From positions 20,219,630 to 20,283,629 of the forward strand of contig OX463781.1 in NCBI GenBank assembly GCA_949825025.1: DNA of 64,000 nt, in the 5' to 3' direction. This DNA comes from Siphlonurus alternatus (taxonomy: Eukaryota; Arthropoda; Insecta; Ephemeroptera; Siphlonuridae). The notes under the pieces are model-generated. The model was given only the letters and a program-made list of their open reading frames with translations. It did not search any database and was not told where the DNA came from. Below are positions 1-12,887 of this stretch, piece after piece (position 1 is the stretch's first letter; each line of letters opens with the position of its first letter). The position numbers and the translations under genes were made by a program.

Positions 1-302
1 TCCGTGCCTGCCTTTCCACCGCAATGAGAAGTTGTCACATTTCTACGACGGCTTGAAAATGTAACACGGACAATTTTGTACTTCTGCTAAAAGCTGCAGT
101 GGTTATGAGGTTCTAGGACTTACAATTTTAACTAACTTCTTTAATATTAAATTTTGAAAAAAAATGTGTAAGTTTTATAGTAAAATATAATAATATAAAT
201 TATTTACTAACATGTTTTCATATTAATAAATTATTTTATATTCTGTTTAATTTAGTTTAAAAATAACAAAAGTATAATAAGGTCTATTTTTTGTTGTAAC
301 CG
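1..302. other. AT-rich sequence, nothing recognised
   Basis: The first 120 bases are of mixed composition; the rest is strongly AT-rich with short A and T runs. I see no open frame of note, inverted repeat or RNA-like motif. It runs directly into the SINE that starts near 306. Confidence 0.6.
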
Positions 303-305
303 AAC

Positions 306-640
306 AGTGTGGCACGATTGGTTAAGTGTCGGACTTGTAATCTGGATGGTCTCTAGAGCTTGGGTTCGCTCCCGACTGCCTGCCAGTTTGTGAGTGATCC
401 TGAGTGCGCTCTCCAGGTGGCTGCAGCTTGAAAGTCAAACACTGTATCGGGAGGTGCTAAAGTTCACGTTGAACTTTGGTACCGCCTGCCTTGATGATGG
501 TTTTCTGTGGTTTCCCATCTAATCGTCTCTCCCAGGCGAATGCCGGGGCAGTTCCTTAACACGAGGCCACAGCTGCCTCCTTTCCTATCCTAGTATCCCA
601 CTGTTGTTAATACTGTTGTTAAGTTTGAATGCTTACACTA
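306..640 (+). mobile_element. tRNA-derived SINE with arthropod-type body domain
   Basis: Non-autonomous retroposon. Seen: a tRNA-like head at about 306-380 with an anticodon-arm segment GGACTTGTAATC (loop CTTGTAA, so anticodon TGT, resembling tRNA-Thr) and a pol III B box GGTTCGCTCCC at 363-373. The body at about 491-595 has TTTTCTGTGGTTTCCC followed by CAGGCGAATGCCGGGGCAG and AGGCCACAGCTGCC. This is the body domain I recognise from many arthropod tRNA-SINEs. The 3' end carries a 12-bp unit ACTGTTGTTAAT/G repeated twice (600-623), a plausible SINE tail. Known of such elements: they are transcribed by RNA polymerase III and mobilised by a partner LINE. Exact ends and a target duplication are not clear. 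The same body domain recurs in the 5S-headed SINE near 57.7 kb. Confidence 0.8.
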
Positions 641-1421
641 ATAGCAGAATATGCTGTAGTAAGCTAACATTTTAAAATAAATAAAAAAAAAAGTAATAAT
701 AATTTTTCAAATAAAAGTAATAAATTATTAAAAATATACGAAAACAAAAATAAAAGGAATTTTTTTTAAAGAGTTACTCCATTAAATATAAAGTAGCTTT
801 TCCATCTGAGAAGATTATGTACTTTTCTTAGAACATAATAAATAATTTGCATAAATTTCAACAGGAGTGTTTGAATTGAGTGTTCACAGAGTTAGATTGA
901 CACGGAAAAGTTAGAGCTAAGAGAGGAGAAGTTAATTCTTGCTGCTGCTTTGCCTTTTGACGTGCGTATCTTACTTACAGGGAGAAGGATTTCGGTCCGA
1001 GAAGGTCGGAGCAACAGAAATCCTAATGGACTTTCCTTTACACTCTAAATACGAGCAAAGGCTTGTTGCTTAATATACAAGATACACAACTAGTTAGAAG
1101 CTTTAATCTAATCTACGTTTCTCTCCTCTTGTTCTGTTATATGTATATATCGCATATCAACTTAACAGTATGTTAGTTTCGTTTGGCTTTATTAGACAAG
1201 CCACTTACTACATATATACAGTGTACGTCTATTTTACCAAAGTAATACAATTATGTAGTGGTCTCTAATTGAACTGAAGTAAAAGCCACTATTACTCTTT
1301 ATATATTATACAAAATAGTATGAATATTAGAGAAAGTGTGTTGTGGTATTTCTACAATAAGGATTTATAAATTAAACTTTATTATCATGTTAACATTATT
1401 TTAAACATATAAAGAAGCAAT
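641..1421. other. AT-rich sequence, nothing recognised
   Basis: Poly(A)-rich runs just downstream of the SINE (about 680-760) are followed by mixed AT-rich sequence with no long open frame. A slightly GC-richer patch at about 900-1010 has no recognisable motif. Confidence 0.5.
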
Positions 1422-1424
1422 ATT

Positions 1425-1558
1425 GGGCGCGATCCACGAAGCAGTTAGCCAGGTTTTTAACCACGTTTAGCCACGTTTAACTAAGGTGGTTTAACACGAA
1501 AAACAAGTATAGTTAAACGTGGTTAGAAACCTGGTTAACTGCTGCGTGAATCGCACCC
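1425..1558. mobile_element. Palindromic MITE, family A, copy 1
   Basis: A 134-bp element that is almost entirely an inverted repeat. The left arm begins GGGCGCGATCCACGAAGCAG; the right arm, read on the minus strand, begins GGGTGCGATTCACGCAGCAG. Both arms continue through AGCCAGGTTT/AACCAGGTTT, AACCACGTTTA and AACTAAGGTGG-like blocks. It is flanked by ATT on both sides (1422-1424 and 1559-1561). There is no coding capacity. A second copy lies at 50707-50858 with the same ends and the same ATT flanks, which makes the boundaries convincing. A 3-bp duplication suggests a PIF/Harbinger-like mobiliser, but ATT is not its canonical target (TWA), so superfamily is uncertain. Confidence 0.85.
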
Positions 1559-1561
1559 ATT

Positions 1562-2475
1562 AATCATTGTAAAATTAATACTTTTTTATTATTACAACAC
1601 TAGGTGGAAATAGGGCCAAATATTTTTATGCCAGGATCAGATGCTATTATATATATCATGCTATATACTTCTCAACCCTCTCTGATAATGTTCATTTTAG
1701 AATTATATATATATTTGTAATTGTATATAGCCTGTGTTCATTGATATGGTATTGAATTTTACTTATTTTAAACATAAAATTTTTTATGTATCGTATTGCA
1801 ATTAAATTCCCATCCATTTTCAAAGGAATTGAAAGCAATTATTTTTCTTGTGAAAAATAAATAAATAAAATAAAAGTCGCAAAACTGAATCAGCAGTGGG
1901 TGTGGGTGAATGTAATTGAAATTTGATATTTTATGGATCGACAAAGGAAAAATACAAAAAATGTAATTATATAAAATTAAATTTTTATTTCTATACTAAT
2001 GCGACTGGGTTAGGTGGGTTTCTTCCGAACCAGGAGGACTAATTTTTAACACCAGAAAGGTGTTCATTTTAGGCCCTTGTTTGTGATGTCAGATCCAGAG
2101 TTACAGAAACTGCATGACGGCATCCATATTGGTTCAGTTACAAGCCATGTTTAGCATAATAGGATGAAACAATAATACAATTATTTAAAGATTTATTTAA
2201 ATAAAAATCTGTGAGCAAATTTGTAACAAAAATTTTCATTCACCTCACTTTCTTTCAGTTTAACTTTGAAGGACTTGAAATATTTTTGCAATGTGTGAAT
2301 TCATCGTTAATAAAACAAAATAGAGTGGGAGAAGTGTGCACATAAAAATATTTTTTTAAAAAAATGGGGGGAGGGACCATTATAATCGTCTAATCTCAAA
2401 TATAATTTGTCTTGTTTTGGATCTCATTCTTTAAATTCTAACTCTCTACTAATCCAGAACTGTTTCGTCTGTTTG

Positions 2476-2477
<2 letters not shown>
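1562..2477. other. AT-rich sequence, nothing recognised
   Basis: AT-rich DNA with a somewhat GC-richer patch at about 2000-2150 that has no open frame or inverted repeat I can assign. A poly(A)/G-run patch is seen near 2340-2375. Confidence 0.5.

Positions 2478-2533
<56 letters not shown>
2478..2533. repeat. (TA)n microsatellite
   Basis: About 28 uninterrupted TA units. Confidence 0.97.
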
Positions 2534-2535
<2 letters not shown>

Positions 2536-5025
2536 GTTATTTCAGTTGTTTTTCCAACTTATTGTTAACTTTACGGCTTTTGTAAAAAAAATTGCTGCCC
2601 AAAATATTTAAAATAAAATAAAGAGACATTTCAAACATTTACTCCTAATTATACTTGAGAAAGTATTTTTTTTTTTCTTCTTTTTTTAATTAAACACGTA
2701 TAGTAACATGATACATTTGAATGGTAGCAACATTTTCAAGTCTCATTAACTAATGGTTAAAAATATAAGTATGAATAAGTTCTTGTTGAGTGGGATGTTA
2801 TGTGATAAATTCATCACAACGTGAAGGAGTCATTTGCAGCTTCACTGAGTTTCACAGATTTATCCCAGCAGTCGTAAAGTTTGTAAGGTTATTCACTTCT
2901 TCTCTCGCCATCCACTTCATACTGAAGCACTTTTAAGAATTTTTTTTTGTGAAGTCTAGAAAGTCAAATTAAGCAATACAAGTATGTATTAAATATATGC
3001 AAAGCACCACTAGTGTTGTAAATTAATTAAGATTTAAAAAAGATATATACACATACTTTATAATTAAATATATATTCTCAATAACTTTATTTAATTAAGG
3101 TTTATTGTCAAGAATTTAATAATGTTTATATAAATTTATTTTAAATTAAAGTTCAAACATCTTCCTGAGTAATAACTTTTAATTAAAGATTGTTGTAATA
3201 GTTTATTATTATTATTATTAAGTTGTCTAACATGATAAAATGATACTGTATTTAATAAGGTAATAAGGTTGTATATATATAATAAATGGTATTTTTAATT
3301 ATAATTCTCACCATACCCGAGTAAGCTGAGCAAATTCATTTTTTAGTCTTTGCCATCAACAAACTATGGAGAATATTTTTTACAAAGAACTTACCATAGA
3401 TTTCAGCTTCTAAAAGAGAGATTTATAATAGAACCAGATTTAATACTCGCTTTAGTAATGCATGGAATTTGATATTAACTTTTATTACTAAACATTTCTA
3501 GAGTAAAATATATGCTAAGTTCATTGTGAATCGAGCTTTGTACATCTAATGAGCACGAATTTTGCTTCAGTGCTGAAGATCTTTACTAACTTTGAAAAAA
3601 ATCTGTATCTTTATATTTTAGAACTTCATGACAACAAATCTTCAACTTCTTAACATTAGATAATCATGCAATGTCATATGTGAAATTTATATTGACCTAT
3701 GTGACACTGAAAATGCACTTACTGTTAAAATCAGCTCAATCTTTCGCCATATTTCTTTTCACTCCTCTCCAACTAGTAACACCACTGATAAAAACAAAGC
3801 TGATGATATGTTCAAAAGATAACCGTGCCATAAAGCAGCCAATCTCATATAATGTCGTACCCTTATGAATAAATAATCTCACAATCAGGAGAAAGATGTT
3901 AAAATGAATGAGACCATTGTCTCAAAGGTCGACCCTAACTTTATCTTTTATGCTCTTTGTGAGGACAACCTTGATAATACAGTTAGCATACTATATACCA
4001 TGAAAGTGGTCCTTTCGGTTTGCTGCCGGGCTGCAGCAGGTTTGTTATGACCAGATATATATATATGGTCATTTATATATTATTGCTGCACTTTAATATG
4101 AAAATGTTTAATAATTCAAATAAAATGGAAATATTGAATTAGCTATACAACACTTACAATAATTGATACAAAGATACTTTGTAATAAAAACAACTTTAAA
4201 TGTAAAATATATACAATTTTCCAGCTTATTTACTGGTCTACTAATTTACCTAATTTTATTTACTGCAGTATTAACTACTTCTTAGTTAGTGGAAAAGCAA
4301 TCTAACATAAGAAGTAATGAGAAATCCAGCATATTAGAAGAATGATGGAATTACCAACAAGAAAAAGAAAATAAGATATGCAGAGGGAGCCAGAATGACT
4401 GAGAGAGGAGAAAGAAGTATATTTATTTTTTATCTCTCACGCTGCTGGTTCCCTCGATTAAAATTCGCCACTTTGAGATTGGCTTCATGTTCGCTCCACA
4501 AGGCAAAGCAACCAACTACGGTTTTGGCGACGTTACCAGTGAGGGAAAAAGAAGGTGCAGCAAGCAAGCCCATCCGTCACAGAAGCATGGGCCGCGATAT
4601 TGCCGCGAGACAACTCAATCTCACCACACACTTTGTCTGTCCTCGACTTGGCAGACCCAATGTACAGTTCTTGGTAAAAATACTGGAACCTACCGTCTGG
4701 AATTTGTTAAGACAAGCTCTTCATGTGCATAACTTTGCAAAATTATATGCCAAACTTGTGTAAACTTTAGCTTCTTGACGTGATATAGCAGTTGCCGCCT
4801 GATCTGTGTCCATACCTGATGGCAGGTGGTGTTTTGTTATTTTTGCCTAACATGAAATTTAATGTGAAACCAAGCTATACAGTATAATATATTATTTAAT
4901 ATACATTTTTTCATTTAATTCATTTTGTTATTTTCAAAATAGTAACTGTTCTGTGATTTCATATTTTTATGAAGAAATGCTTAGAAAATAACAACAATGA
5001 AGTATCACATATTTACAAAAAGTTG

Positions 5026-5075
<50 letters not shown>

Positions 5076-6616
5076 TTGAAAATTACATTTTCTTCACATT
5101 AAAAACATAGGAAATAGGATAATACATATATTAAGCAATAAGTTAATTATATATTTTGTAACACTGACAGTATGTATTTTTTTTTTTTTTTTAAAGTTAG
5201 GTAAAATTTTAAATACTTCACTTATTTAATTTCATTTGTTTCTTTCACGCTTCTATAACTGAGTTTAATTTTATTTTATTCCATAACTAACATGTAACTA
5301 GAAATACGTGTGAAGAGGTGTGAACATTTTCTTCCAAGAATATGTTTACAATTATATTAATTTTCTATTTCTATAGAAAGTTATGTTTCTATTTCTACAC
5401 AATAACACGGATGTTTTGTAAACTCGTAATTCTCTTTACATTAGTGTTGTTTAATTAGTAAATAATTTTTAACAAGTATCATCTAATTTACAACTAAATT
5501 TATTGTTATTGTAACGATTTAAAAATAAAAAGTACTGAAAAATTTAACGACAAGTTTTTTTTTTTACTATTTTTAGTATTTATTTTAAAAAAATTTAAAT
5601 ATTGTGGATTCATTTTGCAATAACAATTCTACCTACATAGAAAAAAATCTATGACTTTTTTTTACATTTCACTATGAAAGCTGTGGAGATATAATGTTTA
5701 TTAATTCCGGAGAGTAACAGCTTGACACATGTCATAACTGCAAGCTTGTCACTTTAGAAATATCTCTATTAAAATTATATTTAACTTTGTTTAGTTCGTA
5801 CACAAACTTTCAAAACTTTTATTTTTTTTTTCATTTGTAAAGCTTTTAAGAGTTGCGTCATCACAACACTGACTCTGTTCATTAAATAATTAAAAAAAAA
5901 ATACAATTTTATAGTGAATCAATATTTTCTGTACTTTTTTATTAACTTGAAATAATAAAAAATATAACCAATTTCGTAATATTACATCTTCCATGTATAT
6001 ACTTTTATATTTTTCTCCCCCCAAGTTAAAGTTTTTTTACTGAATAAAAGTGTTGTCAAATTTCCGTTTTTCTTGGATATCAAACAGTCCATCAAAGTAA
6101 TAAAATAATTATACCAAATGTAAACTCGTTGAAAAATTTCCCTCTGTAGCCTTCTTATTATAACCATAACCATTCCCCGTAAAAATAACAGAAAGCATGT
6201 TGATTAATAAGGTTGCAAAAGGGAAATTTTCCAAGACGATAAGTGTACATTCACTATAATTATGATATATTTATGTATTCGTATACTTTTACAGACTTAT
6301 ATTATGTTTTATGTAAACGTAAATATGTCAGTTACCAAGTTTTGAAGCTCATGCATGAACTCTTAATATATTCATTGATATATTTGGAACTCTCCCAAAC
6401 TACCCAGGGTGTGTTTTTTTTTTCCTTTATAAGCCTTCTCACACTATGACAAAACATTCTTTGAATTTTCTTTTTAATTCATATTTGCGCCTGCAAGTAT
6501 GCAACATTTTGTGCATATTTGACGTTCTGGTTGCATACCTTGATGGCGTAACTAGAAGGTTTATAAATAATCACGCTCTGTTTGTACCATCTTGACATAA
6601 TGTTGTCAAGTATTGC

Positions 6617-6647
<31 letters not shown>

Positions 6648-7606
6648 AGAATATAAAAGTAATTTATCGTAAGTTAATAGTAAATACGAGGGAACAAAAT
6701 AAAAAAAGTATGAGTAGTTCCGAGATTTTGCCGTTTTTTTATTAATTTTTTGTTGTTTTTTTGCTATGTTTTTATAGTTTTTTATAGTATTTTTTTATTA
6801 TTAAACATGCATAAATATAATATTACTTGCTTATACAACTGTTTGAAATAATTTCCTAATATACATTATCAGTTTGAACGAACGATTACAAAGTTTTCTA
6901 GTGAAACTGCTTGGAAAAGATTTTTTTTAAAATTATTTCCTCGTTCAGGATTTCCATAAATATTTAAACAATATAAACTTGTTCGTCAGATGGGTTGAAA
7001 GGTACTCGAGAAAAGTGGAAACGTGAGACTCTGTGTCTTAAATGTGACATTGCAACTCCAGAGACAGCTTCCTTTTATCAGATTTCTCTCCACTTTTTAA
7101 CACGGGAAACGTTTCACTTAAGTTACATTTCATGTAGTCACAAAATTACCTGCAGAAACTTTCTCCTTCTTCTGTCCTCAAATTTCATAGCAATACGTGC
7201 TTTTTTATTGAGTACATAAAGGCCCAATAGATGACGTTGCGTACAAAAATTTTGGCTCTTTCCATAGAGGATACGGCAACACCTATATTAGGAATCACAA
7301 AAATTACAAAATTTATATGAAAGACATAAAGATTAAATATATTTTTATTATTGGTCTGAAGGTATGGGACATTTACTTTTATGGTGTCGTCAATTCTGTA
7401 AAATTATTCTATGGCTGCTGTCAGGGCATTTTCAATATTAAATCAAGTAAAGGGAGCCTCGATTTGCGCACGTAGTTCAGCTATTACCACCAGGTTCACT
7501 ACTTACTTTATGGTGTCAATTTTAGCTAAATAATTTTCAAATGCACTAAATATTTATGTATGTTGTATGAAGAAATATATAGTACAGTGAAATTGGTACA
7601 ATGAAG
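2534..7606. other. AT-rich sequence without recognised genes
   Basis: Five kilobases with no supported gene. Short homopolymers recur: poly(A) at 5033-5071 and 6618-6639, and poly(T) at about 5177-5192. A GC-richer patch at about 4395-4760 carries two overlapping short frames, the longer of 122 codons at 4395-4763, with no recognisable domain and no start context or splice signal that I can defend. A patch at 6995-7219 likewise has only a 74-codon frame. I see no clear inverted repeats longer than about 10 bp. Confidence 0.5.
5033..5071. repeat. Poly(A) tract, about 39 bp
   Basis: Uninterrupted A run. The upstream sequence is AT-rich and lacks tRNA-like or LINE-like motifs, so I cannot tell whether it is a retroposon tail or simple homopolymer growth. 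Confidence 0.95.
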
Positions 7607-7724
<118 letters not shown>

Positions 7725-8732
7725 TGGTAGCAAGTAAAATTATTACATAATTTCCAATCAATTCATAAATATATAAAATATTTATTTTACGTATGTATGT
7801 GATAGTGATGGTAAACTTTATTTCAATAAAAAAGTTTGAATGGATAATGTCACTAAAAAATATATATGTTATCACACAGATTTTTTTTTCTTTCAATATT
7901 ATAGGAATAAAGTAGTTAGATATATAATGGGTCACGTTTCAGTTTTATTGTCGATCATACCCCCGAGAGAAGAAAAAAAAAGTGGCGATATTCTTTCCGT
8001 ACCTTCATTTTTATTTTTCCTGTATGTTTTTTTCGATCTCTTTTCCTGGCAAGAAGGGCGGGAAAGAGGGAGGAGAAGGGACGCGGGCCCGCAGGGAAAC
8101 AATCAGACGGACGTGGGAGGCTCCGAGACGGGAGGGGGGGGGGGGAGGTGTCAAGAACACCCAGGATCTGCTGCTAACAACACGCTAAATTGACTTCCAC
8201 GCGCAAACGACTGGGAGAAAAATAAGCCAGATTTTTACCACAAACTTATCATGAAATAATGAGAAAAAAATAGTGGAAGTTTGTTAATCAATTTTGATAA
8301 AGAGGTGTTAAGTACTTTGAAGATTAAGTAAAATTTATAACATATTTAAGTAATAAATCTAAAATTTTAATTACTTATTTAATAATCATCATAATTTGAA
8401 GCAGAATAAGTATAATAATACAGTATAATTATGAATTTACACTTTAAATATTTGCTAAATAATGTATATCAAAGTACAATTTCACTACAAAAGAAAATGC
8501 ACATGCTTGAGAAAACAAGTATACCGATGAGTCTGCACTCACAAAAGGATATCTTCAATAATGGACGTAAACGCAACAAAAAGTGTCCAGCACGTTACTG
8601 GGAATCTCAAGCTCAAAGGAGAAAGCTGACTGTGTTTTTTTTTATCCTCTTTTAAAAAGCAGACACAAAATATTCGTAGACACAAAACACGCTTAGTCGA
8701 CCGGTTGCGTCCCGCCTTCTTTTATTATATAT

Positions 8733-8735
<3 letters not shown>
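7725..8735. other. Mixed sequence with a purine/G-rich patch
   Basis: AT-rich DNA interrupted at about 8030-8190 by a GC-rich, mainly purine plus-strand patch. The patch includes a GGGCCCGC core and a G run at about 8132-8146. Frames through it (7840-8193 and 7982-8188) show compositional bias (G, R and E rich) with no recognisable domain, so I do not call a gene. The patch may be regulatory or a GC-rich repeat remnant. Confidence 0.4.

Positions 8736-8802
<67 letters not shown>
8736..8802. repeat. (TC)n microsatellite
   Basis: About 33 uninterrupted dinucleotide units. Confidence 0.97.
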
Positions 8803-8805
<3 letters not shown>

Positions 8806-11800
8806 GCATATCTACGAGAGAGTTTAAATCTTCACTCTTACTGGTTTACAAAGAGGTTTATAATACCTCTAGAGAAAATCACACACACACATATATATAT
8901 ACAGGATGTGCACAAAATTTCTGACATATTTAGGCGCAAATAAAAAAATTCAACATAAAACATACTTTTAATACATCAAATTGCAGCTTGAATTTCTATG
9001 ATATTTAAATTTTTCTACAGAAATTAAGTTGATCTTATGGTTCTCATCCAGAAAAAATAGGAACCAAAAAATATATCTTTTTCGAGACTTCAGTCTCTAC
9101 TCTTCACTTCCAGCCTTCAGGAGAGACCGTAAATCCCTAAAATTGTTAAATTTAAACTTTCCTGATTATTCAGTGGCTCTGTTCTTTAATGGAATCCTCT
9201 TAGGGCTTCTTCTTTCAGTAGGGGCACTTTTGGCGGCGCAGCACTGGTCGAAGTGCATCTTCAGCTCTCGCCATAAGTCTTGCATCATGTGCAGTAGGGC
9301 CAGTAGGTAAACGCCCGTATTAAGTTTTCACAAGTCTTTGCTTTTCAAGGCCTCCTGCCTTAAAGCTCATCCCCTCTATTTTTTTTTTTTAAAGAAATTA
9401 CGTGTTGGAAATGATGAAAAGGTGCTCAATACGCCATATTATGTGTGCATACTATCTTGTAACAATTGCAAAAAAACATATATAATCTCATTTTCTTTTA
9501 AAGCCTTTTCAAAATAAATATATGAATATGTATAATATAACAACATGAAATGTTTTTACAAGAATTGTTGCATTTAAGTACATAACAATTACATAGCTAT
9601 ATGTTTAAATATTATTAGAATAACAGAGTGTGCTGTATTTTAGTATTTGGGAATGTAATCTTATTCATTATAGTACGCTAATTTGCGTAATATTTAAATA
9701 ATACAAAACATAAAAATCTCACGATATAGCCAACGGTGAGCTTGCTTTTTGTTTTTTCTGCAAACAAAACAACCTTGAAACTTTGTAGACAGTTATTGAC
9801 TGACCTTTGACTTCAAATTTTGTTCCTCTGCAAAGTTTCATAGGCATAAATTATGAATACGAAAGCTAGAAAGCTTACACTTCAGGCTACTAAACGTATT
9901 GTAATAATTCTTTTGTCTAAAATGTTACTAACAGTAATAATTTCAGCTGTAACGATAACATCTCCCAAGTATGATTTCAAACCACCTTGCAAGGAGTGTC
10001 ATTACAGAATGTGTGAAATAGTTCTTGGAAAAATAACCATATTAATATATATAACTATATATACAGTGATACGAAATAAAAATGTTATATAAAAAAAATT
10101 GAATACATCCCTGAGAATGAGAGAAGAAATAGCAATATTTATTTTTCCTAGTGATGTCAGAGTAGAATTTTGAGGTTGAAATATATTTTTTATCCGGATG
10201 TATCTTTAGTACGGTCTCAAAGGAATATCGAATTGTATTGTGATTTATGAGAAATAACGTATTTCGTTCGGGAAGACGCACCCGTTCTCTATTGGAATAA
10301 AATTGAAAAGTTTTTTTATGTAAACGGAAACACGCGCGTGAATATGCATTCGTCAATGAGATAGCATCACCATAAAATTTATTATAATATATACACAATA
10401 AATGACATTCGAAAATCGAACCGTTATTTTGACAAATTTTAACTCTTTAATAATAAAAATTTATAAAAAATAGTTTTTTTATTACAAATTTTAAATTTCA
10501 AAAATGGAAAATTCATAATTATAAATTTTAAATTCTTATATAGTAAACTGTATTTCATTTTTTATTAAAGAAATAGCTTGCCTAATAATCTGTTTAAATC
10601 GAAATTAATAATATAAAAAAATGATCACAATTTTGACGTTAAAATTTAAAATTCATGTATTTGGCAACATTTTTGTAAATCTCATTATCTCGAAAACATA
10701 ATTTATATGAATCATATCAGATCCATTTCAAGGCTGTAAAGTTTTATGCTATAATTATGTCATATTGTCTTAAAATTTCTTAATGTGTGTGTGTTTTAAT
10801 TGATACAGAATACAGTATGTTGTGAATACGATGTGAATACATTATGTTCATACAATAAAATTATACTATTTGAAGGCAAAATTGCATTATGATCAACCTT
10901 GAACACTGTCAGATATATATATATTTTAAATTTGTCACTGACGAATCTGCAACTTTCTTATTATTATTTTTTTTTTTTTTTTTTGTAAACGAATAGAATA
11001 AAATTATGTAAAGATATGTTATCTAAGTTATTTTAACCTGACACTGAGTAAAAAAATACTGATTGCATACTATATGTCTATATAAATAAATTCATCAGAC
11101 CTTAAATATCACCTACAGATCAGTTTGTTCTAAACGGACCTTCTTCCATTAAAATAAGTTATTGCTTAATAAAAACCTCTGAGGAATTAGGACTCCCTCT
11201 AAGATGCATGTCCTGGAAACTCTTAGGGTCTCACTGGGGACTTCACCAGGGGTTGTTTACCTCACCAGAAATCCTGAGGAAATTGACCTGGTCATGCTCG
11301 TAAGAGCCAACAGATTAGAACCATAAAAATAATAAATATATAATTCAATAAATTCCTATTGAAAATGAAAAATTGGAAGTTCAGAACAAGTATCAAATTA
11401 GTTAACATTATTATTTTTTGTTAAAATAAAACTAAAACTAGAAAAATATGAACAGTAGCGTGTTATATTTGCTCTATTCATTTCTTCAATACAAAATAAT
11501 GAAGATTGTATTTCTTTATTTTTATTCATGACAATAATTATACTAGCTGTGCATGAATAAAATATTTTTCTACACATATAATAAAGGCTTTTGACGAGCT
11601 CTTTTGAAAACAGGCAATAGTGACAAATGACCGTCGTGGTATTGTATGAACACGTCATTACTATATACAGTATACCTATATATTATATTATATATAGTTA
11701 GAATATACATTCTTGTTATTCGATGTTGAGCACACTAAATAATGATAGTAATAACAAAATATACATTCAGTCAAAACACAAACAACATGAAGCTCCTTTG

Positions 11801-12835
11801 TGCAGTGTAGTGTACATTCATCATTGCTAATTACTTACTGTAATTACAGATGTACTTGTTTTGTTGTTATTATCAATCTCTTTGCTTTATAACATACTCT
11901 ATAAATTTCTAACCTACATTCCATGTTTTTGATTGAAAATGTCAAGTATGTTTTGTTAAATTTGTCACTTTAAAAAAAAAATACTTCAAGGATTTTCACA
12001 TCAATTTTGTGATTAAATATTTATCAAAAACTATCGTTGTTGGTTGAGTGATTGAGAAAAATAAATATATATCAGAACTGTTTTACACAAAAGTAAATAC
12101 TTAGGTAAATTCTGTAAATTCTGTGAGAGAAGTGTATTTTTTTTTAAAGTTATTCGTTTTGTAGAGTTGAAAGTATCTTTCTCCAAAAGATGCCAGTAAC
12201 GCCATTGAATTCTTCGAACAAGGTGACGATACATAATATCATTCATATATAAGAAATATTTTTATATTCACGTTTATACTATTTATTTTTAACATAAATT
12301 AAGCAATTTATCTGAAAAATAATAAAACCGATATTAAAATTTCATGGTTTATCCTTAAAAAACAAAATACCGTCATTTCTATTATTTCAAACTATATAAA
12401 TTACTTTCAGAAAATTGTTGTGCAGAGAAATTTGTAGGTGCAAGAAGAATATTTTTTGCACTGTGTATTTGTAATTTTGTAATACAGGCTTTATACCTAT
12501 TAAATATTTTTTGTGTGTAGCTTAAACAACAAAACAAGACATACAAATTAAGTTAATCCATATTATATTATTTATTTAAACAAATCGATCGTTTCATAAC
12601 TATGCTAAGGTGCGTTCTAAAAACCTAGGCTGTCATTTTTGCCGTTGAAGTTTTACGTACAGTAAAAAGATTGTCCTACTAGGAAAGTAATTATTAAATA
12701 TAATATTCAAGTGTCCTCTGATGGAAATTTTTGAGCCATCATGTTAGAAATTAATTTGCAACCATCTCCTACCTCCCCATTTAGCCATTTAGGGGTCTTC
12801 TGATAATGAATCAAGAATTTATTCTCCTTAACTTA
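8803..12835. other. AT-rich sequence without recognised genes
   Basis: Holds a short (CA)n/(TA)n patch at about 8880-8905 and a GC-richer stretch at about 9090-9310 inside a 93-codon frame with no known domain. A second GC-richer stretch at about 11160-11320 has several CTCACC/GGACTTC-like words but no tRNA or element structure I can fold by eye. A poly(T) run lies near 10966-10984. Confidence 0.45.
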
Positions 12836-12887
12836 TTGAATAGGACGGTGGGAACACTGCAAAATCAGCTGACTTGAAGCCTCTATT
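12836..12887 (+). mobile_element. Fragment of a MITE family (right end)
   Basis: The segment GGTGGGAACACTGCAAAATC followed by AGCTGACTTGAAGCCTCTATT closely matches the right end of the element at 50970-51274 (GGTGGGAACACCGAAAAATC, then AGCTGACTTGAGAAGCCTCTATT). I find no matching left end upstream, so this copy looks 5'-truncated or decayed. Confidence 0.65.

Noticed and set aside
306..380. A functional tRNA-Thr gene
   Set aside because: The anticodon arm and B box are tRNA-like, but the acceptor stem does not close and the sequence continues into a SINE body.
4395..4763. A 122-codon frame in a GC-richer patch
   Set aside because: No recognisable domain, a competing overlapping frame of 81 codons, and no splice or start evidence. 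Could be a non-coding or repeat remnant.
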